A stretch of 29,124 nucleotides of DNA from Actinomycetota bacterium (GTDB lineage Bacteria > Actinomycetota > Actinomycetes > Nanopelagicales > Nanopelagicaceae): assembly GCA_947503395.1 (NCBI GenBank), contig CANNDP010000001.1, forward strand, positions 1-29,124, given 5' to 3'. The translations under genes were made by a program, and so were the position numbers. Positions 5,964 through 15,136 of the stretch are shown piece by piece. The notes below the pieces were generated by a model. That model worked only from the letters and a program-made list of their open reading frames with translations, was not told the origin of the DNA and did not search any database. Numbering within the stretch: the stretch's first letter is position 1; every line of letters begins with the position of its first letter.

Positions 5964-7166
5964 ATGAATACTGCCACCACCTCAACAAATGTAGTTCTCC
6001 TTGATGCTGTTCGCTCCCCGTTTGGTAAAGCTGGAAGTTTATATGCCGGCACCCGCGCCGATGACATTATTGTTCGAACTATTCGCGGCCTGCTGGAGCG
6101 AAATCCATCTGTTAAGCCATCTGAAATTGATGATGTAGCAATTGCTGCTGCTACTCAATATGGCGATCAAGGAATGAACATTGGTAGAAGCGCATCACTT
6201 CTGGCAGGAATTCCAAATACTGTTCCGGGTTATTCAATTGATCGCTGGTGCGCAGGCGCGCTAACTTCAGTGACAACTCTCGCTGGATCTATTGCGATGG
6301 GCGCATACGATCTTGCAATCGCTGGCGGTGTTGAACATATGGGCAATCACCCGATGGGCGATGGCATGGATCCAAACCCCAGATATTTAGCAGAGAAGTT
6401 AGTTGATACCGATGCCCTCTCGATGGGAAATACTGCAGAGCGTCTCCACGATAAATTCCCACACCTAACTAAAGAGAGAGCAGATAAGTATGCACTTCGC
6501 TCTCAAGAAAAGACTGCTGCTGCATACAAAAGTGGAAAGATTCAACCTAATTTAATTCCAGTTGCAGTTAGAAATGCTGAGCAAGGTTGGGGGGTTGCAA
6601 CAGTTGATGAACCACCAAGGCCTGGAACAACGCTTGAAGCACTTGCTGCGCTAAAGACTCCATTTCGTCCTCAGGGCAGAGTAACTGCTGGAAATGCAGC
6701 AGGACTAAACGATGGTGCAACAGCAGCGCTGCTTGCTAGCGAGAGCAAAGCTAAAGAGCTGGGACTATCACCAAAGGCCAGAATGATTACCTTTGCATTT
6801 GCTGGAGTTGAACCAGAGATCATGGGATATGGGCCTGTGCCATCAACCCTTAAGGCTCTTGATAAGGCAGGCTTAAAGATTGAAGATATTGGTTTATTTG
6901 AAATCAATGAAGCCTTCTCAATCCAAGTTCTCTCATTCCTTGACTACTTTGGAATCGGAGATGATGATCCAAGAGTGAATCCCTATGGTGGCGCAATTGC
7001 TGTTGGCCATCCACTTGCATCATCAGGAATCCGTTTGATTCTCAATCTTGCTGAGGGTTTTAAAGAACACCCAGAAGTTAGATATGGCATCACCACTATG
7101 TGTATTGGACTTGGAATGGGTGGAACCATCATCTGGGAGAACCCAAATTACAAAAAGGGAGCTTAA
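5964..7166 (+). CDS. fadA: Acetyl-CoA acyltransferase (thiolase), beta-oxidation type
   Basis: The 400-residue thiolase has the expected catalytic set: Cys96 in DRWCAGAL (acylated nucleophile), the NEAFS motif, His349 in AVGHPLASSG and Cys380 in MCIGLGMGG. Thiolase cleaves 3-ketoacyl-CoA with CoA to give acetyl-CoA. Its partner is fused hydratase/dehydrogenase FadB, which begins 5 nt downstream, so a degradative role is more likely than biosynthetic acetoacetyl-CoA formation. The DRWC sequence, rather than the NKVC-type of many biosynthetic acetoacetyl-CoA thiolases, is consistent with the degradative group; that subdivision is inference. The enzyme is cytoplasmic. The start ATG has a TAACCT hexamer 6 nt upstream, and the overlapping palindrome suggests repression in the absence of fatty acids. 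Confidence 0.92.
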   Translation: MNTATTSTNVVLLDAVRSPFGKAGSLYAGTRADDIIVRTIRGLLERNPSVKPSEIDDVAIAAATQYGDQGMNIGRSASLLAGIPNTVPGYSIDRWCAGALTSVTTLAGSIAMGAYDLAIAGGVEHMGNHPMGDGMDPNPRYLAEKLVDTDALSMGNTAERLHDKFPHLTKERADKYALRSQEKTAAAYKSGKIQPNLIPVAVRNAEQGWGVATVDEPPRPGTTLEALAALKTPFRPQGRVTAGNAAGLNDGATAALLASESKAKELGLSPKARMITFAFAGVEPEIMGYGPVPSTLKALDKAGLKIEDIGLFEINEAFSIQVLSFLDYFGIGDDDPRVNPYGGAIAVGHPLASSGIRLILNLAEGFKEHPEVRYGITTMCIGLGMGGTIIWENPNYKKGA

Positions 7167-7171
7167 GTAAT

Positions 7172-9271
7172 ATGGCAGAGATAACAACTCCCCCAGATGA
7201 AGTAGTAACAAACGCTCTAATCCGCCAAGTTGATCTAGCGGCATTTGGCGCATCTGGCTCTCTTGCCTTAATAACCCTCGATAATGGCCACGATCACACC
7301 CGGCCAAATACCTTTGGAATTCAATCTCTAAACGCACTAAATGATGCAATTACCGCAGCTGAAAGTAGCGATTCGGTAGCGATAGCAATTATTGGAAAAC
7401 CTTTTATCTTTGCAGCTGGAGCAGATCTATCTGGCATCTCATATGTTGCCAAGCGAGAGCAATCACTAGCTTTTGGAAAATTGGGACATGACATCTTTAA
7501 AAGACTCGGCAGAAGCAAGAAGGTTACCTTTGCCTTTATCAATGGACTTGCTCTAGGTGGCGGCCTTGAAGTAGGCCTACATTGCAATTATCGAACCATG
7601 GCTACAACTGCCTTTACTGCGCTCCCCGAGTGCTTCCTTGGATTAGTGCCTGGTTGGGGCGGAGCGACACTGCTTCCTAAGTTAATTGGACCAGAGAGAG
7701 CTGTACAGGTAATTATTTTAAATGCTTTAAATAACAATACGATGATGAAGGCTAAAGATGCCCAGGGCCTTGGAGTTGTTGATGCAGTTTTTGAGCCTGC
7801 TGACTTTCTAGAAAAATCAATTGCCTTTGCTGCCAGAATTGTTTCAGGAAAAGAGAAGATAGAGCGGAAAGATTATTCAATAGATCCCAATTGGGATAAG
7901 GCTTTAGAAACGGGCAAAGCTGCAATTGCCAAAAAATATGGCGGAGCAGATATTGAAGCCCCAAGAAGGGCCTTAGAACTCATCTCCGCGGCAAGAAGCA
8001 ACACCCTGGATCAAGGATTTGACGCTGAAGATGAGATCTTGGCAAACCTAGTTATGGGCAATCCTTTAAGGGCCTCGCTATATGCATTTAATCTAATTCA
8101 AAAGAAGCGTAAGAAAGTTGAAGGAGCTCCAAAAGCTGCTCTTGCTAGAAAGGTGACAAAAGCTGGAGTTGTTGGAGCAGGCTTGATGGCATCTCAATTA
8201 GCACTTCTAATAATTAGAAATCTAAAAGTTCCAGTAGTTATGACTGATCTTGACCAAGAGCGCGTTGATAAAGGTGTTGCTTGGGTTAGAAATGAAATTA
8301 CTAAGCTAGTTGAGAAAAAGCGCTTAAGCCCAGAGGCCGCAGCTAGATTATCGTCTCTAATCTCAGGATCTGTGAGCCAATCTGCTTTCGCTGGTTGTGA
8401 CTTCATAATTGAAGCAGTATTTGAAGAGCTCTCAATAAAGCAGAAGTTGTTTAAGGATCTGGAGGCAATAGTCTCTGCTGAGTGCGTTCTAGCTACCAAT
8501 ACTTCATCCCTTTCGGTTGAAAAAATGGGCGAAGGTCTGAAAAACCCAGAGCGCGTTGTTGGATTCCACTTCTTTAATCCAGTAGCTGTTATGCCGCTTT
8601 TGGAGGTAGCAAGAACTTCAAAAACTGATGATGCCACTACCGCTACTGCAATTAACGTAGGTAAAGAGCTAAAGAAAACAATGATTATCTGTAAAGATGC
8701 TCCAGGTTTTGTGGTTAATCGCCTGCTAACAAGATTTATGGGCGAAGTAACAGATGCTGTTGATGAAGGAACTCCGACAGATGTAGCCGATAACGCTCTG
8801 CGTCCTCTTGGATTTCCAATGTCGCCATTTGAACTATTTGGCTTAGTGGGCCCAGGAGTTGCCCTTCATGTCTCAAAGACTTTAAATGCCAACCTAGGTC
8901 CGCGCTATCGCATCTCACCAACTGTTTCTCGAATGGTGGAGAAGGGCGTTAAAACTTTCTATGTCAAAGATGAGAAAGGCGCACTTAGCGCTAATCCCGA
9001 AGCCCTTGCTCTGATTGAAAAGGGAGATAAGCCATCAACTGCAGAGCAAGTTCGCACCAGAGCTCTATCAGCCCTTGCTCAAGAGGCAAGAATGATGCTG
9101 GATGAAGGCGTTGTTGCCACCGCATCAGAAATTGATCTCTGTATGTTGCTCGGGGCGGGATGGCCAATGCATTTAGGCGGAATATTGCCTTATCTTGATA
9201 GAGAAGGAATTAGTGAAGCGGTTTGCGGTCAGCGTTTTCATCCGCCGCAAGTTGCATCCCTTCCTGCTTAA
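7172..9271 (+). CDS. fadB: Fatty-acid oxidation protein FadB: enoyl-CoA hydratase/3-hydroxyacyl-CoA dehydrogenase fusion
   Basis: The 699-residue bifunctional enzyme has an N-terminal crotonase domain (about 10-215) with Glu133 (GGGLEVGL) and Glu153 (LPECFLGL). These are 20 residues apart, matching the two catalytic glutamates of enoyl-CoA hydratases. A Rossmann NAD-binding domain follows from about 330 (VGAGLMASQ), with His466 in GFHFFNPV and Glu478 in MPLLEV, then C-terminal HAD domains. It hydrates enoyl-CoA and oxidises the product to 3-ketoacyl-CoA, which FadA then cleaves. In the dinucleotide loop the third Gly of GxGxxG is Ala, a variant I believe common in actinobacterial FadB. The frame is open upstream to 7100, inside fadA; I use the ATG at 7172 because GGGAG lies 10 nt before it. 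The last 62 nt overlap dxs on the other strand. Confidence 0.93.
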   Translation: MAEITTPPDEVVTNALIRQVDLAAFGASGSLALITLDNGHDHTRPNTFGIQSLNALNDAITAAESSDSVAIAIIGKPFIFAAGADLSGISYVAKREQSLAFGKLGHDIFKRLGRSKKVTFAFINGLALGGGLEVGLHCNYRTMATTAFTALPECFLGLVPGWGGATLLPKLIGPERAVQVIILNALNNNTMMKAKDAQGLGVVDAVFEPADFLEKSIAFAARIVSGKEKIERKDYSIDPNWDKALETGKAAIAKKYGGADIEAPRRALELISAARSNTLDQGFDAEDEILANLVMGNPLRASLYAFNLIQKKRKKVEGAPKAALARKVTKAGVVGAGLMASQLALLIIRNLKVPVVMTDLDQERVDKGVAWVRNEITKLVEKKRLSPEAAARLSSLISGSVSQSAFAGCDFIIEAVFEELSIKQKLFKDLEAIVSAECVLATNTSSLSVEKMGEGLKNPERVVGFHFFNPVAVMPLLEVARTSKTDDATTATAINVGKELKKTMIICKDAPGFVVNRLLTRFMGEVTDAVDEGTPTDVADNALRPLGFPMSPFELFGLVGPGVALHVSKTLNANLGPRYRISPTVSRMVEKGVKTFYVKDEKGALSANPEALALIEKGDKPSTAEQVRTRALSALAQEARMMLDEGVVATASEIDLCMLLGAGWPMHLGGILPYLDREGISEAVCGQRFHPPQVASLPA

Positions 9272-11144
9272 CATTTAAAGAAGCCCAGCCAACTAATTGA
9301 CGGCTAATGCTCTGTGAAGTGATTCCAATATCTTGCAGAATTTCGGCGCGCTTTGAGTGTTGAATAAATTCCAAAGGCACTCCAATTGAATGAATGGGCA
9401 GATCTAGACCATTTTCACGAAATAGCTCAGATAAAGTGCTAGCAATTCCACCGTGTTTAATTCCATCTTCTAGCACCACTACTCGTTTAAATCTTGGAGC
9501 CATGGCAAGAAGTGAATCTGCAGGAAGAGGCTTAACCCAGAGTGGATCGATGACAGTTACTCCAACACCTTCACGAAACGCTTGAGCTGCCGCATCAATT
9601 GCAAGAGGTGCCATAGCGCCAATGCTCACAAGGAGAATATCTGAGCTCTCACCGCGATAGAGAACATCTAGCCCGCCACGTCTTTCAAATGCTGGCAAAT
9701 CTTTTCCAATTGCTCCCTTTGGAAAGCGAATAATTGAAGGGGCATCAGAGATTGCAACAGCCTCTGCTAGCGATTCTTTTAATCTTGCGCCATCACGGGG
9801 CGCTGCAACAAATGCATTAGGAATTATTCCAGTAAGTGCTAGATCCCAGATTCCGTGATGCGATGGCCCATCATCGCCAGTTATTCCTGCTCTATCTAAA
9901 ACAAAAGTGACTCCAGCTTTATGTAATCCCACATCTAATAGCAATTGATCAAATGCGCGGTTCAAAAATGTTGAATAGACCGCAACTACTGGATGAAGGC
10001 CGGTGTAGGCCATACCAGCAGCTGAGGTGACAGCGTGCTGTTCAGCGATCCCCACATCAAAAGTTCGCTCTGGAAATTCAGCTTGGAATCTATCAAGCCC
10101 CGTTGGGCCAAGCATGGCAGCAGTAATTGCCACAACATCTTTTCGCTCTCGCCCTATCTCAACTAGCGCCTCAGAGAATACTTTCGTCCAGGTGGCGCCA
10201 TTATTTGATAGCGGCTCCCCTGTTTCAGGATCAACGACCCCAACTGCATGAAACTTCTCTGCCTCATCATTGAGCGCTGGAGCATGTCCCCGTCCCTTTT
10301 CAGTGATGGCATGGACTAATACCGGCCCTGAGAATTTCTTTGCCTGAAGGAGAGCACGCTCAAGTGCCGGAATATCATGACCATCAACTGGTCCCAAATA
10401 CTTAAGTCCTAAATCTTCGAACATTCCTTGCGGAGCAACAATATCCTTAATACCTTTTTTCATTCCGTGGAGAGTTTCATAGATTGGATTTCCGACAACC
10501 GGAGTCTTTTCTAATACTTGCTTTCCCCAATCAAGGAATTTTTCATAGCCCTTTGTAGCGCGAAGCGTTGAGAGATAGGTAGCTACTCCACCAATAGTTG
10601 GTGAGTAAGAGCGTTCATTGTCGTTAACCACGATCACAAGTTTTAGATCATCTGAGGCAGCAATATTATTTAGCGCCTCCCAAGACATTCCGCCTGTTAG
10701 AGCTCCATCTCCGACTACTGCTACAACGGTTCTATCGCTCTGATTCTGCAGAGCAAAGCCACGAGCTATTCCATCAGCCCATGAGAGAGCGGTTGAAGCA
10801 TGTGAGTTCTCTATAACATCATGTTCACTCTCTGCCCTACTTGGATATCCTGCAAGTCCTCCGCGCTGACGAAGCTTTTCAAACCCTGCAGCTCTTCCAG
10901 TTAGTATCTTATGGACATAACTTTGATGGCCTGTGTCATAAACCATTACATCTTGGGGAGATTCAAATACGCGATGAAGCGCAATACTCAACTCCACGAT
11001 TCCAAGATTTGGCCCTAGATGTCCGCCTGACTTTGAAACTTTCTCGATTAAAAAAGCTCTAATCTCTGCCGCCAACTCTGTTAGCTCATCTTGGCTAAAG
11101 CGCGCCAAGTCGCCAGGAGATTTAATCCGGCTAAGGTGTTTCAT
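9210..11144 (-). CDS. dxs: 1-deoxy-D-xylulose-5-phosphate synthase
   Basis: The 644-residue thiamine-diphosphate enzyme condenses pyruvate and glyceraldehyde 3-phosphate, the first step of the MEP isoprenoid pathway. Visible signatures are TGHQSYVHK (71-79), the ThDP motif starting GDGALTGG (145-152) and ending VVNDN (172-176), GIAEQHAV with the cofactor-activating Glu, and DRAGITGDDGPSHHG. In the usual NDNGRSY stretch the Gly is Glu. The final roughly 25 residues (after RQLVGWASL) look like an extension beyond the conserved fold, and their codons overlap the 3' end of fadB by 62 nt. The start ATG is 20 nt after the aconitase stop, but a TAGAAT hexamer 6 nt before it indicates its own leaderless promoter. 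The order rnd...dxs resembles Rv2681-Rv2682c. Confidence 0.95.
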   Translation of the reverse strand: MKHLSRIKSPGDLARFSQDELTELAAEIRAFLIEKVSKSGGHLGPNLGIVELSIALHRVFESPQDVMVYDTGHQSYVHKILTGRAAGFEKLRQRGGLAGYPSRAESEHDVIENSHASTALSWADGIARGFALQNQSDRTVVAVVGDGALTGGMSWEALNNIAASDDLKLVIVVNDNERSYSPTIGGVATYLSTLRATKGYEKFLDWGKQVLEKTPVVGNPIYETLHGMKKGIKDIVAPQGMFEDLGLKYLGPVDGHDIPALERALLQAKKFSGPVLVHAITEKGRGHAPALNDEAEKFHAVGVVDPETGEPLSNNGATWTKVFSEALVEIGRERKDVVAITAAMLGPTGLDRFQAEFPERTFDVGIAEQHAVTSAAGMAYTGLHPVVAVYSTFLNRAFDQLLLDVGLHKAGVTFVLDRAGITGDDGPSHHGIWDLALTGIIPNAFVAAPRDGARLKESLAEAVAISDAPSIIRFPKGAIGKDLPAFERRGGLDVLYRGESSDILLVSIGAMAPLAIDAAAQAFREGVGVTVIDPLWVKPLPADSLLAMAPRFKRVVVLEDGIKHGGIASTLSELFRENGLDLPIHSIGVPLEFIQHSKRAEILQDIGITSQSISRQLVGWASLNVKQEGMQLAADENADRKPLH

Positions 11145-11150
11145 GTCTGG

Positions 11151-11156
11151 ATTCTA
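11151..11156 (-). promoter_or_regulatory. -10 hexamer TAGAAT of dxs
   Basis: Minus-strand TAGAAT followed by CCAGAC and the ATG at 11144. It sits in the 20-nt gap after the acnA stop, so dxs can be transcribed separately. I see no good -35 match at the expected distance inside acnA. Confidence 0.55.
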
Positions 11157-11164
11157 TCGGTGAA

Positions 11165-13822
11165 CTAAGAAAGTAGAGAGCGCAAGACGTACTGCATGAT
11201 TCCACCGTGGCGATAGTAATCAGCCTCACCTGGGGTATCGATACGTACCTTTGCCTCAAAGCTCTTATCTCCAGCCGTCACCTTAACAATGCTTGGAATG
11301 CGACCTTCGTTTAACGCAGTAACACCAGATATTGAAAATACTTCTTCGCCGCTAAGCCCTAATGAATTGGCATCTTGACCATCGAGAAATTGCAGAGGAA
11401 GAACTCCCATTCCAATCAAATTAGAGCGGTGAATTCTTTCAAATGATTCAGCGATGACTGCCTTTACTCCAAGAAGCGCGGTTCCTTTTGCAGCCCAATC
11501 TCTAGAAGATCCGGAGCCATATTCTTTTCCTGCCAGAATTACTAAAGCAATGTTGGCATCTTGGTATGCCATTGATGCATCATAGATAGTGCTCTGCTTA
11601 CCACCATCAATAAAGTTTCTAGTAAAGCCACCTTCAACTCCGTCAAGCAAAAGATTCTTCAAGCGAATGTTTGCAAACGTTCCTCTAATCATGACTTCAT
11701 GATTGCCACGGCGCGAACCATAGGAATTAAAGTCAGATTTTTCTACCCCATTTTCTGCTAGATATTTTCCAGCTGGAGAATCAACCTTAATCGAACCTGC
11801 TGGTGATATGTGATCAGTAGTTACTGAATCACCAAGCTTTGCCAAAACTCTTGCACCTGAAATATCAGTAACTGGAAGAGGATTTCTGGGCATAGATTCA
11901 AAGTAAGGAGGTTTTCTGACATAGGTAGATTTTGGATCCCAGTCAAAAGTCTTTCCTTCAGGGGTTGCAAGTGAGGTCCAGTTTTGATCTCCAGCAAATA
12001 CACTTGAATAATCTTTCTTAAACATATCTGAGGTAACCACTGAATCAATTACGCCTTGGATCTCTTGCATACTTGGCCAGATGTCTTTCAGGAACACATC
12101 ATTTCCCGAGCTATCTTGGCCTAGTGGATCTTTATCAAAGTCATGATCCATACTTCCAGCAATTGAATAGGCTACAACTAGCGGAGGCGATGCTAAGTAG
12201 TTCATTTTCACATCAGGGCTAATTCGACCTTCAAAGTTTCTATTTCCAGAAAGCACCGCTGCAACCGAGAGATCATTGTCATTTACTGCTTTGCTAACCT
12301 CTAGAGGCAATGGACCAGAGTTTCCAATGCAGGTAACGCATCCATAGCCAACTAGGTTAAATCCGAGTTTTTCTAGATACGGAGTTAGCCCTGATTTTTC
12401 ATAGTAGTTAGTGACTACCTTTGAACCTGGCGCAAGTGTGGTCTTAACCCAAGGCTTACTCATCAAACCTTTTTCTACAGCTTTCTTTGCTAGTAGTCCT
12501 GCCCCAATCATCACAGAAGGATTTGAGGTATTAGTGCAAGAAGTGATTGAAGCTATTACCACTGAGCCATTGGTAATAGATCCTTTTCTTGAATTTACTT
12601 CAATTGCTATTGGATTAGTAGCAGTATTGCTAGAAAGATAAGAAGGGAGAACTTTGGCAAAGGAACTCTTGGCATCACTTAGGGAGACTCGATCTTGTGG
12701 TCTCTTGGGTCCTGCTATTGATGGAACGACACTTGAAAGATCTAGCTCTAATCGCTCTGAGTATCTTGGCTCTGCAGATGGGTCATGCCATAGTCCTTGA
12801 GCCTTGGCATATTTCTCCACTAGCTCTAATTGTTCTCCGCTTCTTCCGGTTAACTCTAGATACTTAATAGTCTCCTGGTCTATTGGGAAAATTGCCACAG
12901 TTGAGCCGTATTCAGGTGACATATTTCCAATTGTGGCGCGATTAGCCATCGGAAGTGCGCTCACTCCAGGGCCATAAAATTCAACAAACTTGCCGACTAC
13001 GCCATGCTTTCTCAGCATCTCAGTAATTGTTAAAACTAAATCAGTTGCAGTTGTTCCAACTGGTAACGCTCCACTTAACTTAAACCCTAGAACCCTAGGA
13101 ATAAGCATAGAAACTGGCTGACCAAGAAGGGCTGCCTCTGCTTCAATGCCGCCCACTCCCCAACCAAGAACTCCAAGGCCATTGACCATAGTGGTGTGTG
13201 AATCAGTTCCAACCACAGTATCTGGATATGCCCGCTGCACACCGTTTACTGCTCTGACCATTACTACTCTTGCGAGGTATTCAATGTTTACTTGATGAAC
13301 AATGCCAGTGCCGGGCGGAACTACTTTAAATTCATCAAAGGCGCTCTGGCCCCAACGAAGGAAGCGATATCGCTCTTGATTTCTCTCATATTCAATATCA
13401 ACATTTTCTTTGAAAGAGCTTGCCGTTCCATATTTGTCAGCAATAACTGAGTGATCGATAACTAGTTCAGCAGGGGCTAAGGGATTAACACGCGATGGAT
13501 CTCCACCAAGTTCTGCAATTGCCTCTCTCATAGTGGCAAGATCGACAACACAAGGAACTCCAGTGAAATCTTGCATAATCACACGCGCCGGTGTGAATTG
13601 AATTTCAGTGTCGGGAATGGATTCAGGATTCCAGGAAGCAAGAGCTTCAATCTGCTTGGCTGTGATATTTGCGCCATCTTCAGTGCGAAGGAGATTTTCT
13701 AGTAATACTTTTAAGGAAAAGGGAAGAGAATTTGCTTGAGATAGTTTGGTGATATCAAATATTTCATAACTCTTGCCTGAGACTTCAAGCGAGCTCTTTG
13801 CGCCGAAGGAGTTCTTGCTCAT
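11165..13822 (-). CDS. acnA: Aconitate hydratase A
   Basis: The 885-residue enzyme interconverts citrate and isocitrate in the TCA cycle. The three [4Fe-4S] ligands are visible: Cys429 (ITSCTNTSN) and Cys495 and Cys498 (GYGCVTCIGNSG), the spacing of AcnA/IRP1-type aconitases. Other signatures are VVGTDSHTTMVNGLGVLGWG (203-222) and, in the C-terminal swivel domain, GSRRGNHEVMIRGTFAN and KEYGSGSSRDWAAKG. The length is normal for the family. It starts at the ATG at 13822, 6 nt after a TAAGAT hexamer. The 58-nt gap to the RNA methyltransferase upstream holds this promoter. The dxs gene follows on the same strand. Confidence 0.97.
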   Translation of the reverse strand: MSKNSFGAKSSLEVSGKSYEIFDITKLSQANSLPFSLKVLLENLLRTEDGANITAKQIEALASWNPESIPDTEIQFTPARVIMQDFTGVPCVVDLATMREAIAELGGDPSRVNPLAPAELVIDHSVIADKYGTASSFKENVDIEYERNQERYRFLRWGQSAFDEFKVVPPGTGIVHQVNIEYLARVVMVRAVNGVQRAYPDTVVGTDSHTTMVNGLGVLGWGVGGIEAEAALLGQPVSMLIPRVLGFKLSGALPVGTTATDLVLTITEMLRKHGVVGKFVEFYGPGVSALPMANRATIGNMSPEYGSTVAIFPIDQETIKYLELTGRSGEQLELVEKYAKAQGLWHDPSAEPRYSERLELDLSSVVPSIAGPKRPQDRVSLSDAKSSFAKVLPSYLSSNTATNPIAIEVNSRKGSITNGSVVIASITSCTNTSNPSVMIGAGLLAKKAVEKGLMSKPWVKTTLAPGSKVVTNYYEKSGLTPYLEKLGFNLVGYGCVTCIGNSGPLPLEVSKAVNDNDLSVAAVLSGNRNFEGRISPDVKMNYLASPPLVVAYSIAGSMDHDFDKDPLGQDSSGNDVFLKDIWPSMQEIQGVIDSVVTSDMFKKDYSSVFAGDQNWTSLATPEGKTFDWDPKSTYVRKPPYFESMPRNPLPVTDISGARVLAKLGDSVTTDHISPAGSIKVDSPAGKYLAENGVEKSDFNSYGSRRGNHEVMIRGTFANIRLKNLLLDGVEGGFTRNFIDGGKQSTIYDASMAYQDANIALVILAGKEYGSGSSRDWAAKGTALLGVKAVIAESFERIHRSNLIGMGVLPLQFLDGQDANSLGLSGEEVFSISGVTALNEGRIPSIVKVTAGDKSFEAKVRIDTPGEADYYRHGGIMQYVLRSLLS

Positions 13823-13828
13823 GAGCCC

Positions 13829-13834
13829 ATCTTA
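13829..13834 (-). promoter_or_regulatory. -10 hexamer TAAGAT of acnA
   Basis: Minus-strand TAAGAT with a 6-nt spacer to the ATG. A TTGAGC about 18 nt further upstream could serve as the -35. This gives a leaderless layout. Confidence 0.55.
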
Positions 13835-13880
13835 ACTGTTGTCGCATAAAGTGCTCAAAAACGAATTACTAGAGTATTAC

Positions 13881-15035
13881 TCAAGAAATAATGAAACGCG
13901 CCACAAGCTCCATATGAGCAGTCATTGGAAAGAGGTCAAAGGCCCTGATTTGATCCAACTTGTATCCCTGCGCTGAAAGATAGGCGCTATCTCGGGCTAG
14001 TGAGGCTGGATCGCAGGCAACATAGACAATCGTTCTGGGAGCAAGTGAGGTAATAGTTGAAATGACTCTTTCTCCAGCTCCAGCGCGAGGAGGATCAAGG
14101 AGAACTACATTTGCTGCACGATATTTCTTCAAGCTTGCTTCAACTTTTGCTTCAACTATTTCGACTCTTGGCTCTAGGGCAAAGTTTCGTCTGGCATCAA
14201 TAATCGCATTCTCATCGGATTCAATTAAAGTGACTCTTCCTGCAACTCCGAGATCGGATAAAAGGGCTGCGCTAAATAGCCCAGCTCCGCCGTAGAGATC
14301 AAAGATGTGATCTGCAGGCTTTGCTTGAACATAATCTTTAACTACTTGGCTCAAAACAGTCGGCGCCATGCGATGGCTCTGCCAGAAGGTAATTGGATTT
14401 AGTGAGAATTCAATGCCATCTACCTGCTCCTGGATAAGTTCTAAGTTCTCTCGACCCTCTATCACTACCGCGCTCTTGCCCTTGCTAGTTATTGCAACAT
14501 CTACCCGCTTTGATTTGGGCAACTTCATCTGATTGATTTTTTCGATATCAATATCCTCATGAGCGATTAAACATTTATCAATTTCAACTATTTGATTTGA
14601 GCGCGAGGCATAGAGACCAACCTTGCCATTTTCAGATACAGAGAATTCCATTCTGCTGCGCCAATGTAAATTCGGTTTAACTTCTTCAACCTCTACATCG
14701 ATCTCCATTTTAGCAAGACGGCTAAATTGCTCTTTGACAATTTCGCTCTTTAATTCTCGCTGATAACTAGGATCGATGTGTTGAAAGTCGCATCCCCCGC
14801 ATCCATCAAATCGAGCGAATGAACACGGCGGAGTCACCCGATACTTAGAAGCTTTAATTACTGAGATGCAGTTTCCCCTAGCAAAGCTTTTTGTCACATC
14901 GCTAATCTCAACAATCACGCGCTCTCCAGGGATTGCATGTCTTACAAAAATAACTCTTCCGTCGTAGCGCGCTATGCAGTGGCCGCCGTGCGCAATAGCT
15001 GTGATATCGACTTCTAATTGATCACCGCTTTGCAC
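13881..15035 (-). CDS. TRAM-domain class I SAM-dependent RNA (uracil-5) methyltransferase, TrmA/RlmD type
   Basis: The 384-residue protein has an N-terminal TRAM-like OB domain (about 1-60). An Fe-S cluster motif follows at Cys71, Cys79 and Cys82 (PPCSFARFDGCGGCDFQH), with Cys155 as a probable fourth ligand. The SAM-binding Rossmann domain carries HIFDLYGGAGLFSAAL, and LLDPPRAG is also present. Cys341 in YVACDPASLARD is the nucleophile that attacks C6 of uracil, and Glu376 in AHMELV is the likely base. The family makes 5-methyluridine in tRNA or rRNA; the target base cannot be decided here. It begins with GTG, preceded by AAGGTG about 8 nt upstream, so this message is leadered unlike many neighbours. 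A homologous gene (Rv2689c) lies near trkA genes in mycobacteria. Confidence 0.9.
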   Translation of the reverse strand: MQSGDQLEVDITAIAHGGHCIARYDGRVIFVRHAIPGERVIVEISDVTKSFARGNCISVIKASKYRVTPPCSFARFDGCGGCDFQHIDPSYQRELKSEIVKEQFSRLAKMEIDVEVEEVKPNLHWRSRMEFSVSENGKVGLYASRSNQIVEIDKCLIAHEDIDIEKINQMKLPKSKRVDVAITSKGKSAVVIEGRENLELIQEQVDGIEFSLNPITFWQSHRMAPTVLSQVVKDYVQAKPADHIFDLYGGAGLFSAALLSDLGVAGRVTLIESDENAIIDARRNFALEPRVEIVEAKVEASLKKYRAANVVLLDPPRAGAGERVISTITSLAPRTIVYVACDPASLARDSAYLSAQGYKLDQIRAFDLFPMTAHMELVARFIIS

Positions 15036-15136
15036 TCGCGCACCTTTCTAGAAAAGTTCATTGAAGCACTTATTTCTAGTGCTATCCCTCGCGTGGATTA
15101 GAGGGAATCTAGCCTAAAGGTGTAAATTCTCCTTTT

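Noticed and set aside
7100..7171. Upstream in-frame extension of fadB inside fadA.
   Set aside because: The extra 24 residues do not resemble the family N-terminus, and a GGGAG site precedes the ATG at 7172.
8194..8637. 147-codon antisense frame inside fadB.
   Set aside because: Low-complexity shadow of a well-supported coding sequence, with no family features.
15085..15106. TCCCTC-N10-GAGGGA inverted repeat in the trkA/RNA methyltransferase divergent gap.
   Set aside because: Arms of only 6 bp with a 10-nt spacer are expected often by chance, and the site does not coincide with a clear promoter element.
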